Origin: an uncultured Prevotella sp.
Lineage (GTDB): Bacteria; Bacteroidota; Bacteroidia; Bacteroidales; Bacteroidaceae
Assembly: GCA_900315035.1 (NCBI GenBank)
Contig: OMXO01000003.1
Span: 1-64,000, forward strand
Reading direction: 5' to 3'
DNA length: 64,000 bases
Shown here piece by piece: positions 19,051 to 28,519 of the stretch. Positions within the stretch are counted from its first letter, which is position 1. Each line of letters opens with the position of its first letter. The notes under the pieces were generated by a model, which worked only from the letters and a program-made list of their open reading frames with translations, was not told where the DNA came from and did no database searches. Both the position numbers and the translations under genes were made by a program.

Positions 19051-20318
19051 TAATAGTGGATATCAATAACCGGACGGAGCCATTCTCCTCCCAAATTTGT
19101 ACCACTATGCGTCTGAAATGTATCAGAGACGCGCTTAACATAGCCATACTTGAGCACATCTCCATCCAGACACAAGTATAAAGGAGAATTGCCTTCATTT
19201 GAAAAGATTACCATATTCTCATCTGAACAGAAAATGCTTAATTCAGCAAGTGTTGGCAATCGCCAGGTACCTTCAACTCCTACAGGTTTGGGCAAAGCAC
19301 TCATCGCAGCATTTAAGGCACTTCGCCATTCTGGAGAGTCTGTACTACTTGCTGGCTCTGTATATTCCAAACGTTTCTTAGCCCATAATACAGCCGTTCT
19401 CGCACTCTCATTCACAGAAACCACATAATAGCCATTGCATTTCTGTCGGGCAACTGGCTCATAAATGTAATTCTGCTCATCAAAGCCAAAAGCGATGGTG
19501 CTGCTCTCGGCCCAATCCACTGCACTTAATGAGGCAGAAACCACTCCCCCTTGCATCGTTTCATAGGAACCACAAATCTTGTATTTGTGATTAGCCGACA
19601 TGGCTTCTGAAGCAGTAAAAGAGAATTGCTGGAATCCTTTATTATCAGTAATCGTTATCTTAATAGTGGGAAGACCGTTTGAAGGGAACAACATCTTATT
19701 AGGTAAAGCCTTCCAGGTAGTACCATCATTCTGTACAGTCAGGGCTACTTGGTAGTTTGTCACAGAATTATTTGGATAAGTACCATCTAACTTGATAGCA
19801 TTGTAGAAGGAACCGATTTCCATACTAACATTGGTTGCAGAAACAGGCACACCTGTCACTTCCACACTCTCAATGCACGTCACTTTCCTTTCAAGTTCCA
19901 TCGGTTGGTCCAATCTGTCACCATCAACGATTGTAACGTTCTTTTGCTTCATTTGCAGATCACTCATATTCTCACCCTCCTTCAAGGTTATCAGACTCTC
20001 AGTCGTCGTACCAGAGCCCGTCGGCAAATTGAAAACCGTGAGATGGTCTCCTCCAACAGCCGTTAACTGATATGTTCCGGCGGGAAGGTTAAATGATGCC
20101 TGACTGTTACTGATTGCCTTCATTTCCACCAACGCACCTTGATGATTAAAGACATAGATGTTGCCTTGTGATACATCCTGTACAACATTATCATCATCAC
20201 GGGTTTGCGACTTCACCTTCAGGTTCCCAAAACCTTCAGCTGGCTCAACAAATTTCTCACACGATGACATCAGAGTCATCACAACACAGCACATGCAAAG
20301 CATTGTCTTGTTCTTCAT
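19050..20318 (-). CDS. Surface lipoprotein with fimbrillin-like N-terminus
   Basis: A 422-residue lipoprotein with signal sequence and lipobox LMSSC (Cys at about 19). The following residues (EKFVEPAEG) lack a basic cluster and may favour surface export. Residues 30-250 resemble the Mfa2/FimB or DUF4493-type repeats of Bacteroidales (GNIYVFNHQGALVEM, FNLPAGTYQLTAVGG). The C-terminal part contains GTWRLPTLAELSIFC, a DUF1566/Fib_succ_major-like signature, and ends GGEWLRPVIDIHY. It could be an anchoring or accessory fimbrial subunit. It has its own promoter. Confidence 0.65.
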   Translation of the reverse strand: MKNKTMLCMCCVVMTLMSSCEKFVEPAEGFGNLKVKSQTRDDDNVVQDVSQGNIYVFNHQGALVEMKAISNSQASFNLPAGTYQLTAVGGDHLTVFNLPTGSGTTTESLITLKEGENMSDLQMKQKNVTIVDGDRLDQPMELERKVTCIESVEVTGVPVSATNVSMEIGSFYNAIKLDGTYPNNSVTNYQVALTVQNDGTTWKALPNKMLFPSNGLPTIKITITDNKGFQQFSFTASEAMSANHKYKICGSYETMQGGVVSASLSAVDWAESSTIAFGFDEQNYIYEPVARQKCNGYYVVSVNESARTAVLWAKKRLEYTEPASSTDSPEWRSALNAAMSALPKPVGVEGTWRLPTLAELSIFCSDENMVIFSNEGNSPLYLCLDGDVLKYGYVKRVSDTFQTHSGTNLGGEWLRPVIDIHY

Positions 20319-20350
20319 ACTATAAAATTTAATGTTATATTTATTGCCTG

Positions 20351-20358
20351 CAAAGATA
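20351..20358 (-). promoter_or_regulatory. -7 box for the lipoprotein gene
   Basis: TATCTTTG followed by CA on the minus strand, 32 nt before the start codon, in the gap after wecB. Confidence 0.6.
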
Positions 20359-20397
20359 AAAGATTCTTCTGAAACCCCAATCGTTCCCAGTTACAAT

Positions 20398-21579
20398 TTA
20401 ACAATCTTTTAACTTCTGAGCAAGAAAGGAGACAATACGTGAACAGGCATGTGCATCACCATAGATGGAAACCGGTTGGGTTTTTGGGGCTGCAGTATCG
20501 AGCCAATCACTCACAGCTGCGATAATCTCATCGTGGTCGGTGCCTATCAATCTGACTATACCTGAAGCGAGGGCCTCTGTGCGTTCTGTCGTATCACGCA
20601 TCACAAGCACAGGTTTTCCCAATGAGGGTGCCTCTTCCTGAATACCCCCACTATCTGTCAGCAACAGATAAGATCTTGTCATCAGATATACAAACGCATG
20701 ATATGGCAACGGTTTCATTAAATAGAAATTAGGAAGCTCTGAATTCGATAATGTACCCAATATTTCCTGAAGCGCTTCTTTCACATGAGGATTTGGATGA
20801 TTCATGAAAACGAAATCTACCTGGGGATATTTCTCTGCCAGATGCTTGACTGCAGATATCATCGATTGTATACCTTTTCCAAAATGCTCACGTCTGTGTC
20901 CTGTCACCAAAACCATCCTTCGTTTCAAGCATGCATCCGAAATTCCATCTAATCGCTGCAGATTATAACCCGCATTGCAAAGAGTGTGCTGCAGTTCTTC
21001 TATCAGGAGAGGGTCAGATGCCAGTTTCCCAACCACCATATGCAAAGCATCAATCCCTGTATTTCCTGTTACAAGAATACTATCTTCAGCAACACCTTCA
21101 GCAAGAAGATTTTGTTTTGCAGAAGCAGTTGGTGCGAAATGATAAGTAGCCATTCGGCCAATTATCTGTCTATTCACCTCCTCGGGCCAAGGATTGTAAG
21201 AATGATGCGTTCGTAGTCCTGCTTCGATATGTCCGATAGGGATTTGTTGATAAAATGCTGCCAGCGCTGCAGCCAAGGAAGTGGTTGTGTCACCATGTAC
21301 TAATACGATGTCTGGTTGGTAAGTAATAAGTACTTTCTTCATTCCTGTCAATACACGAGTAGTCACGTCATATAGGTCTTGGTCTTCTGTCATGATGTCT
21401 AAATCAACGTCAGGGATGATAGTGAAGAGAGACAACACCTGATCGAGCAACTCACGATTCTGCCCAGTAACACAGACGATAGTCTTAAATTCCATTGGAT
21501 ATTGTTCAAACATCTTAAGAAGTGGAGCCATCTTAATGGCTTCAGGTCGAGTACCAAATACTAATAATACCTTTTTCAT
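20398..21579 (-). CDS. wecB: UDP-N-acetylglucosamine 2-epimerase (non-hydrolysing)
   Basis: Interconverts UDP-GlcNAc and UDP-ManNAc. At 393 residues it is full length. Family segments are FGTRPEAIKMAPL at the start, VHGDTTTSLAAALAAFY near 96, HIEAGLRTH with the catalytic glutamate near 117, EEVNRQIIG and LTDSGGIQEEAPSLG near 290. It is the last gene of the polysaccharide cluster; its start overlaps the preceding glycosyltransferase by 4 nt. With wecC in the same cluster it supplies UDP-ManNAcA. Confidence 0.95.
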   Translation of the reverse strand: MKKVLLVFGTRPEAIKMAPLLKMFEQYPMEFKTIVCVTGQNRELLDQVLSLFTIIPDVDLDIMTEDQDLYDVTTRVLTGMKKVLITYQPDIVLVHGDTTTSLAAALAAFYQQIPIGHIEAGLRTHHSYNPWPEEVNRQIIGRMATYHFAPTASAKQNLLAEGVAEDSILVTGNTGIDALHMVVGKLASDPLLIEELQHTLCNAGYNLQRLDGISDACLKRRMVLVTGHRREHFGKGIQSMISAVKHLAEKYPQVDFVFMNHPNPHVKEALQEILGTLSNSELPNFYLMKPLPYHAFVYLMTRSYLLLTDSGGIQEEAPSLGKPVLVMRDTTERTEALASGIVRLIGTDHDEIIAAVSDWLDTAAPKTQPVSIYGDAHACSRIVSFLAQKLKDC

Positions 21580-22739
21580 AAATAGATGATTTTCGCAAAA
21601 TTGGAATCAATGACACGACGGGAGAATTGACTAGTAAAGACAGGACGATGAGAGAATTGCAATGGGCAGGACTTCAGTTGAGTTACCAAAGCATTAACAT
21701 CTGTTGGAGGAAAGAGTATATGATTCGGAAGATATTGCTTGATGAATTCAGCAGCATAACCGCTTACTCCTGCCACGATCGGCTTGTCAAAAGCAGCATA
21801 TTCAAATAGTTTTGAAGGCAAAACTTTTTCAAAAGCCTTCAGATTATTCAAGTGAATAAAGAGATAGGTACTACTTTGATAATATTTTACAAGCTTTTCT
21901 CTGTCCATGGGTTTCAGAAGTTCCACATTTCGCACCCCAAGCACCTGAAGGCTCGTCTCAAGCAAATGGCGGGCACCTCCATCTCCTATCACACGGAACT
22001 TGTAGTCTGGCCCTAATCGTCTGGCAGCCTCTGGAATGATCTTTTCCAGTCCTTGCCCAAGACCTATATTCCCAGCATAAGTAATGACGTAAGGTTTCTC
22101 GGGGCTATTGGAATCCGACTTTCCTGCATCGATGAAGAGATCATCGACACCATGCGTATATTCAGTATAACGTGGATAAGGATACTTCTTAAAGTAATTT
22201 CTAAATCCACCCGAGATCAGATTGATATGATCAGCCTTTCCAAAAGTATAGCGTTCAATCTGACTTAATGCCCATACGACAGGTCTCTGTAGAACAATAT
22301 TGCTATTCAAGTAATCCTTTATCGTATCAGCCAAAATATCTCTAACATCGAGAATTAAACTGCAACGATTCTTTTCGGAACATCGTTTCCCAAGAAAAGC
22401 CGTCAATAACAAAGAAGATGAAGCAAACACCCGGTCGTACGATTGACCTTTAATCAATCGCATAGTTCCCTGATAATAATATGTGAAGGCTTTAACCTGT
22501 TCCAAGAAGCCGCTTCCATGCTGGGGAACTTCCACCCTGTCAATCCGATAATTAGGCCCGCGCTCAACCTTCAGTCCGTCTTTCTGATACGACTGATAAC
22601 GGTGTGGCGTAGTCGTGATGACGTGTACGAAATCATCATCATGGAGTTGCTCCAACAACGCCTCAAACAAGGAGGAATTCCTGAGGGCTCCAGCACCAAG
22701 GTCGGGCCTAAAATGAGATGTCAAGTACAGTATTCTCAT
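21576..22739 (-). CDS. Glycosyltransferase, GT4-type
   Basis: A 387-residue GT-B fold transferase. The N-terminal Rossmann half starts MRILYLTSHFRPDLGAGALR, with the glycine-rich acceptor loop typical of WbuB/WcaI-like enzymes. The C-terminal half has TYAGNIGLGQGLEKIIPEA and SKLFEYAAFDKPIVAGVSGYAAE, which bind the sugar nucleotide. It probably adds one residue of the surface glycan at the cytoplasmic face. The donor cannot be read from sequence. ATGA overlaps join it to both neighbours. Confidence 0.88.
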   Translation of the reverse strand: MRILYLTSHFRPDLGAGALRNSSLFEALLEQLHDDDFVHVITTTPHRYQSYQKDGLKVERGPNYRIDRVEVPQHGSGFLEQVKAFTYYYQGTMRLIKGQSYDRVFASSSLLLTAFLGKRCSEKNRCSLILDVRDILADTIKDYLNSNIVLQRPVVWALSQIERYTFGKADHINLISGGFRNYFKKYPYPRYTEYTHGVDDLFIDAGKSDSNSPEKPYVITYAGNIGLGQGLEKIIPEAARRLGPDYKFRVIGDGGARHLLETSLQVLGVRNVELLKPMDREKLVKYYQSSTYLFIHLNNLKAFEKVLPSKLFEYAAFDKPIVAGVSGYAAEFIKQYLPNHILFPPTDVNALVTQLKSCPLQFSHRPVFTSQFSRRVIDSNFAKIIYL

Positions 22740-24172
22740 CTGATTGTATATTTTAGATGTCCACGAAAGCGTAACTTCATTACCTGACCATTATGGAAGT
22801 GTTCAAACATCGTAGAATACTTACCATTTTCAATGACAATTTCAGAAGCGCCATCTATCTCTATTCTTCGTTGATCAGTTCCCTCTGCCAGATGAATAAG
22901 GCTCACAGCTTCACCATCATAATAATCCTCAACGACAAAGGCTCCTTCTTTCATCTCAAAACGTCTCCGGCAAGGTTTCCCATAACCATTATGAGAAGCC
23001 TCTAACACATGTGGATTATTAGACTTCAGACTTACAGAGGCTCGTCTGCCCACTCGGAATCCTCCCCACACGTGGCTCGAATCCTGATGGTTCACCACAA
23101 CCACATTATGGGCCTCCGACCCACGTTCAAACTGTCTGCGTGCCGTTTTCTCATACGTAGAACAACCTGTATCCACCACAAAGGGCTTTCCTTCTACTCT
23201 CAGTTCATAAGTCAAAGTATCAGCATGAGTATGTCCTGGTTGATAGGCAGCTTGCACATCGCCTACATCCACGATGGCCTCCATCGATGCGTTTTTCATT
23301 TTCCTATAGCCACAAGCCTTCATTGGTATTTCCTGCCAGACCAACTCCAAACGTTGGGCATAATCGAAAATATCGTTTGCGGATGGCGCTATTCCATAAA
23401 CAGCATCGTTCAACAAGGGGATTTGCTGATTTTCCCAGATGACGGCCTGCAGATGGCCTAACATCAGCTGGGCTTTCTGCGACAGATATTGAGAGAACTC
23501 GCTCGAACCATCAAAAATGCTAGCATGTCTCAAAAAATTCAAACAGTCCAATAAGCGATCAAGCAGGATACAGTGATACATCGGCGACTGCTCGAAATGT
23601 GCTCCGTCAGAAAGGATTTGTTCATCCAGTTCCTTTCTTAATAACCGCAAAGTCTTGTAATATAACCTTTTGTCCTCAAAATACAGGCTGGCGACAAACA
23701 ATGAGAAAGCATTCTCTAACAGATGATTGCCCAATAGGCGATACTCTAATTCTTTCTCAAGCAATAAGACCTGTGCGTACAATGAATCCTCACGTTTTTG
23801 ATTGCGGCTCTCTCTATGTTGTACAAAAAACTTAATCCAGTTCATCACACGCAACGATGTCGGATAAGGCTCTTGCCCCACACTTTGTTGGGGAAGTTCC
23901 GTCATATAGTCATCAATCCGTTGTTCACAATCCGAGACGCTCATTCCTTCTTGTCCAATCTCATCCATATAATGGCGATGATACTCGCTCAGCCGTCCAT
24001 GCTCGGATAAAGACACCGGGTGTTTCCAAATAGGTTGTACAATAGAAATAGAATGCTGATGAATGGGTGCGACAGCGGGTTTAAGCCGAGGTCGGTAAAC
24101 CTTTGTCAGCACCTGATATACGACTTGTATCGGTTTCAGGTGTATCATTGTCTCCAGATACAGCCTAAACAT
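22736..24172 (-). CDS. Heparinase II/III-like protein
   Basis: About 478 residues from the chosen ATG at 24172 (MFRLYLETMIHLKP), which overlaps the upstream stop codon by 8 nt; an in-frame ATG at 24190 is also possible. Residues about 130-270 form the alpha-toroid of the alginate-lyase/heparinase fold (SPMYHCILLDRLLDCLNFLR). The beta-sandwich part contains YQPGHTHADTLTYELRVEG and VDTGCSTYEKTARRQFERG, the family signature with candidate catalytic His and Tyr. No signal peptide is seen, so it may act in the cytoplasm. Such genes commonly sit beside two-domain oxidoreductases in polysaccharide loci; their role there is not established. Confidence 0.85.
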   Translation of the reverse strand: MFRLYLETMIHLKPIQVVYQVLTKVYRPRLKPAVAPIHQHSISIVQPIWKHPVSLSEHGRLSEYHRHYMDEIGQEGMSVSDCEQRIDDYMTELPQQSVGQEPYPTSLRVMNWIKFFVQHRESRNQKREDSLYAQVLLLEKELEYRLLGNHLLENAFSLFVASLYFEDKRLYYKTLRLLRKELDEQILSDGAHFEQSPMYHCILLDRLLDCLNFLRHASIFDGSSEFSQYLSQKAQLMLGHLQAVIWENQQIPLLNDAVYGIAPSANDIFDYAQRLELVWQEIPMKACGYRKMKNASMEAIVDVGDVQAAYQPGHTHADTLTYELRVEGKPFVVDTGCSTYEKTARRQFERGSEAHNVVVVNHQDSSHVWGGFRVGRRASVSLKSNNPHVLEASHNGYGKPCRRRFEMKEGAFVVEDYYDGEAVSLIHLAEGTDQRRIEIDGASEIVIENGKYSTMFEHFHNGQVMKLRFRGHLKYTIR

Positions 24173-26270
24173 CAATCCATTTCCTTTCAATCATCGACTT
24201 TATGGCTGCAAAAGAGGCCTTCGACGTGTTGACAAGACTCTCAAATGGTATTAGGCTCTCGCCTCCTTGAACTACTCTTTCGTTCAACAACCTAAATTCT
24301 GCCAAATGTCCCTTATCTTGATGCGCTTTCATCTTCGAGAATCCTTTCACTCCAAAACCATCAAGTTGGCGCCAGTTGTCGAGCACGAGCACCTTTCCTT
24401 GTGAAAACACCTCAATCCTCTCTTTGGGATATGCTTTCGAGCCGTTGGCGAAATAGTTAATAACTGCGTTCGTACCATTCTCATAACGCAATAAAATCGA
24501 CGCATTGTCGATATTCATTTGTGGTGTCTCGCCCAAGCCATTCATACAAACGGCCTTGACCCGACTGTCAGCGAGATACGAGCACAGATCTATCAGATGA
24601 CAAGCCTCACCAAGAATTCTGCCACCACCGATCTCCATATCGTGCACCCAGTGTGATGCGGGAACAGTCCCCGCATTCATCGTGACCACAATATTCATAG
24701 GACCAGACCCAGCCAATGATTTCATCTTTATCGCAAAAGGAGAAAACCGCCGATTATATCCGACAGTCAGCGTCACGCCTTCTTCTGCGTTCCGATAAGC
24801 CTCTGTGATTTCATTTAACTCGTCAGAGGTTATGCACAGAGGTTTTTCCACAAATACACTTTTCCCAGCCTTCAAGGCCTCTATAGCTATCGACGCATGT
24901 AAGTGGTGTGGTGTAGTGATGAGTACAAGACTGACATCAGGATCCTTGAGGATTTCGCGATAGTCGGAAGTTGCCAACTCTGCCCCAGCCTTCTTAGACA
25001 AGATTTTTGCACTCAAGCCACCAGCACTGGCGATATACTTGATGCTGGCACCCGCTTTCAACATACAAGGTACGACTGTCGAAGCCGTATAGTGTCCTGC
25101 TCCTATAATGCCTATTTTCCCGCCACCTGCCGTCTTCCTAACGCCCTCTACGGCAATCACTCGCTGCAGAGCAACCTCCTCTGGATAGGTCAATATACAA
25201 CCCATCATGTCTTTCTGATCCAGATGTTCATAAACCGTCTGCCAACCGTCCAATTTCAAGACTTTCGAAATCAATGGTCTAACTTGCAGACTGCCTTGCG
25301 ACATCGCCTCCAGCACTGCCTGGAAATTTCTTTTCTCAGTCCAGCGCACATAAGCTGGCGGATAGTCGTGCCCTTTCTGTTCATAGTCTGCATCATAGCG
25401 TCCTGCTCCATATGAACAAGACACCTGGAACGTCAGTTCCTTCTTGTAGAAGTCATCGCGTCTCAGATGGAGTCCGACAACACCTATGAGGACGATCCTG
25501 CCTCTCTTCCGCGACATCTCACATGCCTGATGCATCACCGCGTCACTGGATGTCGAAGCAGTAATCAGAACACCGTCTGCACCCAGACAGTTCGTCTCTT
25601 CCATGACAACCTGGCTGGCAGCAGAACAGACCGCTGTCACACCAAGACTTTTTGCCTTTTCAACTTTCTGGGCATCAACGTCGATCCCGATGACCCGACA
25701 ACCATTGGCTTTCAACAACTGCACAGCCAGGAGTCCAATGAGTCCGAGACCTATTACCACGATCGTCTCGCCGAATTGTGGCTTCAGGTTGCGGATACCT
25801 TGAAGGGCAATCGCACCAACCACCGTAAATGTCGCCTCTTCGTCTGTCACCCTCTCAGGTATCTTAGCCACCAGATTCTGGGGCACACAGACATACTCGG
25901 CATGAGGGCCGTTAGATGCCACTCGGTCGCCGACCTGGAAACCACTTACACCAGGACCTACGGCCACCACTCGTCCCACATGACAATAACCCAGTGGCAA
26001 AGGCTTTTCCAACTGATGGCGCACTGCATCGATCGTAGGTTGCAGACCGTCCGTCTTTACCTTATCCAACACCTGTTTTACTTTGTCAGGCTGTAGTCGG
26101 GCTTTGTCTATCAGGTTCGCTTTTCCAAAAGCCACGAGCATACGCTCTGTACCCAGTGAAACGAGGGTTCTGGTAGTCTTGATCAACAAGCACCCTGACT
26201 TCACCTGTGGCACAGGCACCTCTTCCAAGATGACGGATCCATGTCTGATGTCTTCAACGATCTGTTTCAT
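24165..26270 (-). CDS. Two-domain oxidoreductase (MDR + Gfo/Idh/MocA)
   Basis: A 701-residue fusion. The N-terminal half (to about 370) is a medium-chain dehydrogenase with GYCHVGRVVAVGPGVSGFQVG and the nucleotide loop VIGLGLIGLLAVQLLKANG near 170. The C-terminal half is a Gfo/Idh/MocA oxidoreductase with IGIIGAGHYTASTVVP near 393, VFVEKPLC with the catalytic lysine near 482 and GGGRILGEACHLIDL near 555. The classical zinc-binding Cys/His pattern of alcohol dehydrogenases is not evident. It may oxidise or reduce a glycan precursor. It is translationally linked to the heparinase-like gene. Confidence 0.88.
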   Translation of the reverse strand: MKQIVEDIRHGSVILEEVPVPQVKSGCLLIKTTRTLVSLGTERMLVAFGKANLIDKARLQPDKVKQVLDKVKTDGLQPTIDAVRHQLEKPLPLGYCHVGRVVAVGPGVSGFQVGDRVASNGPHAEYVCVPQNLVAKIPERVTDEEATFTVVGAIALQGIRNLKPQFGETIVVIGLGLIGLLAVQLLKANGCRVIGIDVDAQKVEKAKSLGVTAVCSAASQVVMEETNCLGADGVLITASTSSDAVMHQACEMSRKRGRIVLIGVVGLHLRRDDFYKKELTFQVSCSYGAGRYDADYEQKGHDYPPAYVRWTEKRNFQAVLEAMSQGSLQVRPLISKVLKLDGWQTVYEHLDQKDMMGCILTYPEEVALQRVIAVEGVRKTAGGGKIGIIGAGHYTASTVVPCMLKAGASIKYIASAGGLSAKILSKKAGAELATSDYREILKDPDVSLVLITTPHHLHASIAIEALKAGKSVFVEKPLCITSDELNEITEAYRNAEEGVTLTVGYNRRFSPFAIKMKSLAGSGPMNIVVTMNAGTVPASHWVHDMEIGGGRILGEACHLIDLCSYLADSRVKAVCMNGLGETPQMNIDNASILLRYENGTNAVINYFANGSKAYPKERIEVFSQGKVLVLDNWRQLDGFGVKGFSKMKAHQDKGHLAEFRLLNERVVQGGESLIPFESLVNTSKASFAAIKSMIERKWIDV

Positions 26271-26279
26271 GCCTTAGCA

Positions 26280-27443
26280 TTATATATAATAGGCACCTGC
26301 CAACGGACAGATATGCCAACAGTCTAATATTACTTTCTCCTTTAGTTGCATCCAGTGTTGCCTGATATGATTGTGTCTCACCATAATCACCACGAGGTCA
26401 ACCTGTTCGAGAAACTGTTCAAAATCCTGGTATTGGTTGTCAGCGATACTCAGATGTTCCAAAAAGGGGTCATAACTCTTCATGGCTGATGCCTGCTTCT
26501 GTTGCAACAGTTTCAGCGAGGGACTCCCTCGGAAATCATCTACATTCTCTTTATAGGTCAGTCCATAGAGCCCTACACGACTCATATCTTGAATACCCTC
26601 CTGCGCCATTACTTTCTGAATTCTGTGGAGTATGTGAGCAGGTTGAGAATCGTTGGTTTCCATCGCTGTTCTGATCAGGTCTGTCTGCTCTGGATGATCC
26701 CCCACCAGGAACCAGGGGTCAACGGGAATGCAATGTCCTCCGACACCAGGTCCAGGTTGAAGAATATTCACCCGTGGGTGCATATTCGCCAGCCTGATCA
26801 CCTCATATACATCCATCTCTGCCTCGCGACAGATGCGCGACAGTTCATTGGCAAAAGCGATGTTCACGGCTCTGTAAGTATTCTCTGCCACCTTTGTCAT
26901 TTCGGCTGTCTTGATGTCCGTCACGATAATCTCTCCCTGACAGAATCGGGCATAGAGTGCCTTTACACGTTCGCCTACTACAGGCTCGTCTGCCCCTATC
27001 ACGCGATTGTTGCAGGTCAGTTCTTCGCGTGTTCTTCCAGGCATCATCCGCTCAGGTGCATGTGCCAGATTGACGTCTCTTCCCAACTGTTTCCCCTTGG
27101 CAGTAATCACGGGTTTGACAGACTGTTCGATAGTTCCCGGACTCAAGGTTGATTCAATAATGATGATTGCCCCCTGAGGACAGACCTCCAACACGTTCTC
27201 GACTGCAGCGATGACATATTGCGGATTAACCTTTTTCGACAGAGTGTCATATGGTGTAGGTACAGCAATCATATAGAATTCAGCTTGCTGACATGTAGTC
27301 GATACGTCGATGTCGGGCTGCTGGGCTTTCAGACGAGCCACGACAGCCGGATCGCAGTCTGTTCCCACGACCTCTATACCCTTCTCAGCCATCATCAAGG
27401 CTGTCGGCCATCCGATATATCCAAGTCCTACGACGTTAACCAA
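26280..27443 (-). CDS. wecC: UDP-N-acetyl-D-mannosamine dehydrogenase
   Basis: Oxidises UDP-ManNAc to UDP-ManNAcA with two NAD. The open frame reaches 27572, but that extension lies inside the neighbouring gene and has no family similarity. The best start is TTG at 27443, giving MVNVVGLGYIGWPTALMMAE and 387 residues, 14 nt after the upstream stop. Family segments include GVGGHCIPVDPWFL with the catalytic region Cys, the PERMMPGRT loop and the VGLYGLTYKENVDDFRGSPS C-terminal signature. It works with wecB. A UDP-GlcNAc dehydrogenase (WbpA type) is the alternative. Confidence 0.88.
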   Translation of the reverse strand: MVNVVGLGYIGWPTALMMAEKGIEVVGTDCDPAVVARLKAQQPDIDVSTTCQQAEFYMIAVPTPYDTLSKKVNPQYVIAAVENVLEVCPQGAIIIIESTLSPGTIEQSVKPVITAKGKQLGRDVNLAHAPERMMPGRTREELTCNNRVIGADEPVVGERVKALYARFCQGEIIVTDIKTAEMTKVAENTYRAVNIAFANELSRICREAEMDVYEVIRLANMHPRVNILQPGPGVGGHCIPVDPWFLVGDHPEQTDLIRTAMETNDSQPAHILHRIQKVMAQEGIQDMSRVGLYGLTYKENVDDFRGSPSLKLLQQKQASAMKSYDPFLEHLSIADNQYQDFEQFLEQVDLVVIMVRHNHIRQHWMQLKEKVILDCWHICPLAGAYYI

Positions 27444-27457
27444 TGATTTCTGTATTT

Positions 27458-28519
27458 TTAATTGCTTCTGATTCGTTTTTCTAATCCCAGCCAGGTGAAC
27501 ACCTTGATACCCCATTGATAGAGGCCGCGCTGACTGCTGAATGTCTCCGTGCTCATAGGCATATCGTGCCATGCTTTCAGTTGTTTTTCGCTGACCTCCA
27601 GTTTCTGTGCCACTTGTGCGAACAGTTCGCTTGCCTCTTCATCAGTCAAGGCTGGCTGTTGCATCATGGCCTCTGCCTCCTCCTGCGTCATCTGTCCTGT
27701 CATCACCAGACTGGCAGTCTGCACCTCTCGTGTGTCGTATCCAAACCGTGTGGGATGCCACCAGCCCTCCAGAAATTTCGTGAGCATGTCCTCAAAGTGC
27801 TTCTGGCCGTAGGCCGTAAACCCATATTCGTGGGTGAGAGTTTCTGTCATCTTGCGTTTAGTCAGCGGCACGAGGTTCAGAGGATTCACAGTCTTGATAC
27901 CCCACACATAAGGCATCCATATCTTATGTCTTAGACCCGATGTGAAGACGTAGTCTCTAATGGGTATATCACAGTATTTCCTGCACACAGCCTTGACAAA
28001 CGACCCATCACCCGCATAGCCTGCAGCCTGGAACCAAGAACGAGGATTGCTGAACAACTCTGTACATATGTTATACCCGTTCAGGATATATTTCACACCC
28101 AGGGTTCTGGCACATTCATCAATGACGGCTATAAAACAGTGATCCTGAGGATGATCCAAACAACTAAGGCCTGTTCTGAAAAATGCCTTCTGCATCTCGC
28201 GCATCTCCTCCCAGTTCATCGTTTTTACATGCAGTTCGATACCCAACTTCTCGCACACGCATCGCATGTTCTCCTGAGCCACAGGCAAATCCCATCCGCA
28301 GTCGATATGGAGCACATACGGTCTCAGTCCCCACGACTTGACAGCCAGATGCAGCATATAACAACTGTCAAGTCCACCGCTCAGTCCGAGGATACAGTCA
28401 TAGTCCCTACCCTGTCCTTTGCGCCTGATGTCACTCAGCAGATGCGCTAATTCTGCTTCGTGTCCTTCGCCATAATTCCAGACCTGCAGTATGTTGTATT
28501 TGTCGCTCGTATCTATCAT
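27458..28519 (-). CDS. N-acetyl sugar amidotransferase-like (WbpG-type)
   Basis: A 353-residue PP-loop ATP-pyrophosphatase. The P-loop SGGLDSCYML lies near residue 46, and YILNGYNICTELF near 148 fits the WbpG/PseA family that installs amide or amidine groups on uronic or pseudaminic-type sugars. WbpG normally receives ammonia from HisH/HisF-like partners; none is present here. The N-terminal zinc-binding cysteines expected in WbpG are missing, since the protein begins directly with the ATP-binding domain. The modified sugar may be the ManNAcA made by wecB and wecC. Its 5' end overlaps the glycosyltransferase upstream by 4 nt. Confidence 0.8.
   Translation of the reverse strand: MIDTSDKYNILQVWNYGEGHEAELAHLLSDIRRKGQGRDYDCILGLSGGLDSCYMLHLAVKSWGLRPYVLHIDCGWDLPVAQENMRCVCEKLGIELHVKTMNWEEMREMQKAFFRTGLSCLDHPQDHCFIAVIDECARTLGVKYILNGYNICTELFSNPRSWFQAAGYAGDGSFVKAVCRKYCDIPIRDYVFTSGLRHKIWMPYVWGIKTVNPLNLVPLTKRKMTETLTHEYGFTAYGQKHFEDMLTKFLEGWWHPTRFGYDTREVQTASLVMTGQMTQEEAEAMMQQPALTDEEASELFAQVAQKLEVSEKQLKAWHDMPMSTETFSSQRGLYQWGIKVFTWLGLEKRIRSN

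Noticed and set aside
26280..27572. wecC start at 27572
   Set aside because: The extension lies inside the upstream amidotransferase gene. A TTG at 27443 gives the normal VNVVGLGYIG start.
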